Shown here one piece after another: positions 6,623 through 8,345 of a DNA stretch of 8,345 nucleotides. The translations under genes were made by a program, and so were the position numbers. How positions within the stretch are numbered: position 1 is the stretch's first letter; each line of letters begins with the position of its first letter. The stretch is from positions 1 to 8,345 of the forward strand of contig JAUHYS010000082.1 of the NCBI GenBank assembly GCA_030426445.1, given 5' to 3'. This DNA is from a bacterium. GTDB lineage: Bacteria > UBA10199 > DSSB01. The notes beneath the pieces are model-generated. The model was not told the DNA's origin. It worked only from the letters and a program-made list of their open reading frames with translations, and did no database searches.

Positions 6623-7831
6623 ATGGGTTTAGTTTCAGAAATACTGCAAAAAGTCGACTCTGTGACCTTGAGTTATACGGCTCAGGCTTATCAAGCTATC
6701 GTCAGCCAGCATTCCACAGAGCTACGTTTGATGTTAGTCCTTTATATTGCTTTCTACGGACTGGCTGTCTTGCAGGGAATTATTCCAGGTACCACACGAG
6801 AAATGGCCAAACATATTTTAAAGGCCTTCATTGTATTTGCTCTCGCTACCAATTGGGGTATGTTTACGACCTTTTTCTACGATGTCTTTAGCTCCGGTCC
6901 TGATAAAATAATCGCTGCTCTTACAGGTGAAGCAAAACCCAGTGAACAATTATCGAGCATTTATGATTCGGGCATCCTTTCAGCAGCCAGAATTTTCATT
7001 AAAGCTGGCACCCTTGATTTTGGAATCATGCTGATGGCTTTCTTAGTGGCAATTGCAACGATGTGCATGACTGGATTTGCTCTTTTCTTAATTATTTTAG
7101 CAAAATTAGGAATCGCTATTTTGCTTTCATTAGCTCCCTTATTTATTGCTCTGGCTCTTTGGAGGGGAACTCAAGGTATTTTTCAAAGTTGGGTCAACTA
7201 TCTCATTAATTTTGCTCTCATTCCTGTGATTACCTATGCACTTTTGTCGCTTATTTTAGTGATCATGGAAGAGGCTGCTAAAAAGATCGAAGTGGCAGGA
7301 GAAGCCGTTACGTTAAATGATGTCATGCCATTTCTTTTAGTCGGAGGCATTACAGGACTACTTTTTGCTCAAGTGAGTGGAATTGCTTCTTCTTTGGGAA
7401 GCGGCATGGCGCTCTCCACCATGGGGGCGATTAATCGTTATATTTCTTCTCCAACAAAACAGATTGCTGCTAAAACGGGCGCAAAGCTATCTAAAGCTAG
7501 ATCAAAGTTAGCTTATTCTAAACAAAGTGCTAGCTTACAAAAGCAGGGAAACTCTTATCAACAAAACCCTAGAACTCGTTTCACGCAGCCAGTTGAGAGA
7601 AAAAATTCAAGTTCATCTCACTTAGAAAGTTTTATTAATACTTCTAAAAATAATTCCACACAGCATCATTCTAGTAACTCAGAATCAAGTAAAAGTTCTG
7701 TTTCCAGTCATAAACATCAGCTTCGTTTTTCAGAAAAACAAAATTTAAGAACTCGTTTTAAAAGAAAACCTAATCAAGGCCCGGTATTCACCACTCAAAA
7801 ATCTCCAGGAGACAAAAAAGATGAAAGCTAA
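6623..7831 (+). CDS. virB6: VirB6/TrbL-family polytopic T4SS channel protein with extended tail
   Basis: VirB6 is the multi-spanning inner-membrane component through which substrate DNA or protein passes early in transfer. This 402-residue protein has hydrophobic segments at about 35-54, 65-85, 133-155, 156-180, 190-215 and 235-255. It has the conserved central LAPLFIALALWRGTQGIFQSWVNY block (170-193) with the family's functionally important tryptophan region, and a glycine-rich SGIASSLGSGMAL segment (252-264). After about residue 275 comes a hydrophilic tail of some 125 residues rich in Ser, Lys, Gln and Asn, with RTRF at 317-320 and 377-380. A. tumefaciens VirB6 is about 295 residues, so the tail accounts for the extra length. 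The ATG at 6623 has a modest AAGTGAG at 6611-6617. The 3' end overlaps the virB8 ATG by 11 bases. Confidence 0.9.
   Translation: MGLVSEILQKVDSVTLSYTAQAYQAIVSQHSTELRLMLVLYIAFYGLAVLQGIIPGTTREMAKHILKAFIVFALATNWGMFTTFFYDVFSSGPDKIIAALTGEAKPSEQLSSIYDSGILSAARIFIKAGTLDFGIMLMAFLVAIATMCMTGFALFLIILAKLGIAILLSLAPLFIALALWRGTQGIFQSWVNYLINFALIPVITYALLSLILVIMEEAAKKIEVAGEAVTLNDVMPFLLVGGITGLLFAQVSGIASSLGSGMALSTMGAINRYISSPTKQIAAKTGAKLSKARSKLAYSKQSASLQKQGNSYQQNPRTRFTQPVERKNSSSSHLESFINTSKNNSTQHHSSNSESSKSSVSSHKHQLRFSEKQNLRTRFKRKPNQGPVFTTQKSPGDKKDES
7807..7811 (+). promoter_or_regulatory. Shine-Dalgarno AGGAG for virB8
   Basis: AGGAG inside the end of virB6 precedes the ATG at 7821 by nine bases. It identifies that ATG as the original virB8 start, which matters because the reading frame is stopped four codons later. 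Confidence 0.65.
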
Positions 7832-8345
7832 ATAAAATACTTATCAATCAAGTACAGAATTCTCTCAGTGGCACGAAGACCGCTACGCAAGTTTAGTCAT
7901 TAGTCGAAATCGCTACTTTGTTTTAGGACTGGTATCCATAGCCTTGGCCTTGATTCAAGCTTTGGCCATCTTCTTTTTAACGCCTTTAAAAAGCGTGGAG
8001 CCTTATTTTATTCAAGTAGATAACAAGAGTGGCATCACAAATGTGTTAAAGCCTCTCAAGGATGAAAATGCCGCCAATCTCACTCAAGACGAAGCGATTA
8101 CCAAGAGCTTTATCGTTAAATACATCTTGGCTCGCGAAACCTATGACCCTCAAGATTTAAATAGAAACTACGACTTAGTTCGTTTGATGTCTTCTACGGA
8201 AGAAGCGGGCCGCTTTGATGAATACGTCAGTGACCTAAACCCCGAAAGCCCTGTCCAGCGCTACAAAACGAATACTCGAAGAACCGTTCATATTAGTTCG
8301 GTCTCCTTTTTAGATAAAAGCAAACGAACCGCTCAAGTGCGACTA
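7821..8345 (+). pseudogene. virB8: VirB8-family T4SS protein, interrupted by stop at codon 5 and running off the window
   Basis: From ATG 7821 the frame reads Met-Lys-Ala-Lys then TAA (7833-7835). The same frame then continues open to the window end with a typical VirB8/TrbF protein. It has a short cytoplasmic part (NTYQSSTEFSQWHEDRYASL), one transmembrane helix (YFVLGLVSIALALIQALAIF, about nt 7902-7961), the PLKSVEPYFIQVDNKSG segment, and the start of the periplasmic NTF2-like domain (AITKSFIVKYILARETYD and RYKTNTRRTVHISSVSF). No ATG, GTG or TTG lies between the stop and the membrane helix. VirB8 is a bitopic inner-membrane protein that nucleates assembly of the secretion channel. Other genes here end in TAA, so TAA is not reassigned. 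The lesion is a nonsense mutation or a base-call error; a single substitution (for example from GAA, CAA or AAA) would explain it. Confidence 0.85.
7833..7835 (+). other. In-frame TAA at codon 5 of virB8
   Basis: The stop lies between a well-formed start (AGGAG plus ATG 7821) and uninterrupted VirB8 coding sequence in the same frame. It is one substitution away from a sense codon. Confidence 0.8.

Noticed and set aside
6613..6891. Alternative-frame open reading frame overlapping the start of virB6
   Set aside because: The overlapping VirB6 frame has membrane helices and family motifs; this one is an out-of-frame shadow.
7833..7835. TAA reassigned to an amino acid
   Set aside because: virB4, virB5, virB6 and the secreted protein gene all end at TAA at their expected C-termini, so TAA works as a stop here.
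1..8345. CRISPR arrays, tRNA or rRNA genes, insertion sequences, transposases
   Set aside because: No regularly spaced repeats, cloverleaf-like sequence, rRNA-like stretch or transposase coding was seen on either strand.

Overview
The window is a mosaic of two parts that meet abruptly near position 3750. The right part (about 3750-8345) is a stretch of a conjugation-type type IV secretion operon in the order virB4, virB5, virB6, virB8, all on the + strand with short spacings or overlaps. The left part (1-3750) is more AT-rich accessory DNA: the 3' end of a DEDDh exonuclease gene, a secreted cysteine-rich protein of unknown function, a frameshifted ATPase-TOPRIM (OLD-like) nuclease gene, and on the opposite strand a DUF6602-like gene that has lost its 5' end. 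The P-type T4SS, the Sec signal peptides and the gene style point to a Gram-negative, proteobacterium-like host of moderate to low GC. The sequence does not identify the species, nor whether this is a plasmid, an integrative conjugative element or a chromosomal relic.

Left part: the exonuclease (3-350) and the secreted protein (354-1286) look transcribed together, because the second gene's Shine-Dalgarno lies inside the end of the first. The ATPase gene follows after 11 bases. It reads as one 479-codon protein (Walker A, signature, Walker B, H-loop, then TOPRIM) only if the frame shifts by one base at a seven-A run at 1739-1745. After a 102-base convergent gap comes the DUF6602-like gene on the minus strand. 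The last two genes have the look of a phage-defence cargo, which is inference.

Junction: the minus-strand DUF6602-like frame and the plus-strand virB4 frame both run, with recognisable family sequence, right up to the same few bases (about 3743-3756, containing the palindrome AAATATTT). Both have lost their N-terminal parts there. A simple insertion of an intact element would not do this. A deletion, an inversion or an assembly/amplification chimera would.

Right part: VirB4 is the energising ATPase, VirB5 the periplasmic minor pilus component, VirB6 the polytopic inner-membrane channel protein and VirB8 the bitopic assembly factor. VirB6 has a long hydrophilic Ser/Lys-rich tail. virB8 has a good ribosome binding site and ATG overlapping the end of virB6, but its fifth codon is TAA, after which the family sequence continues uninterrupted to the window end. 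No virB7 lies between virB6 and virB8.

With virB4 and DUF6602 truncated, the ATPase gene frameshifted and virB8 interrupted, the window is either a decaying mobile element or an error-prone or chimeric assembly. Telling these apart is the main open question.
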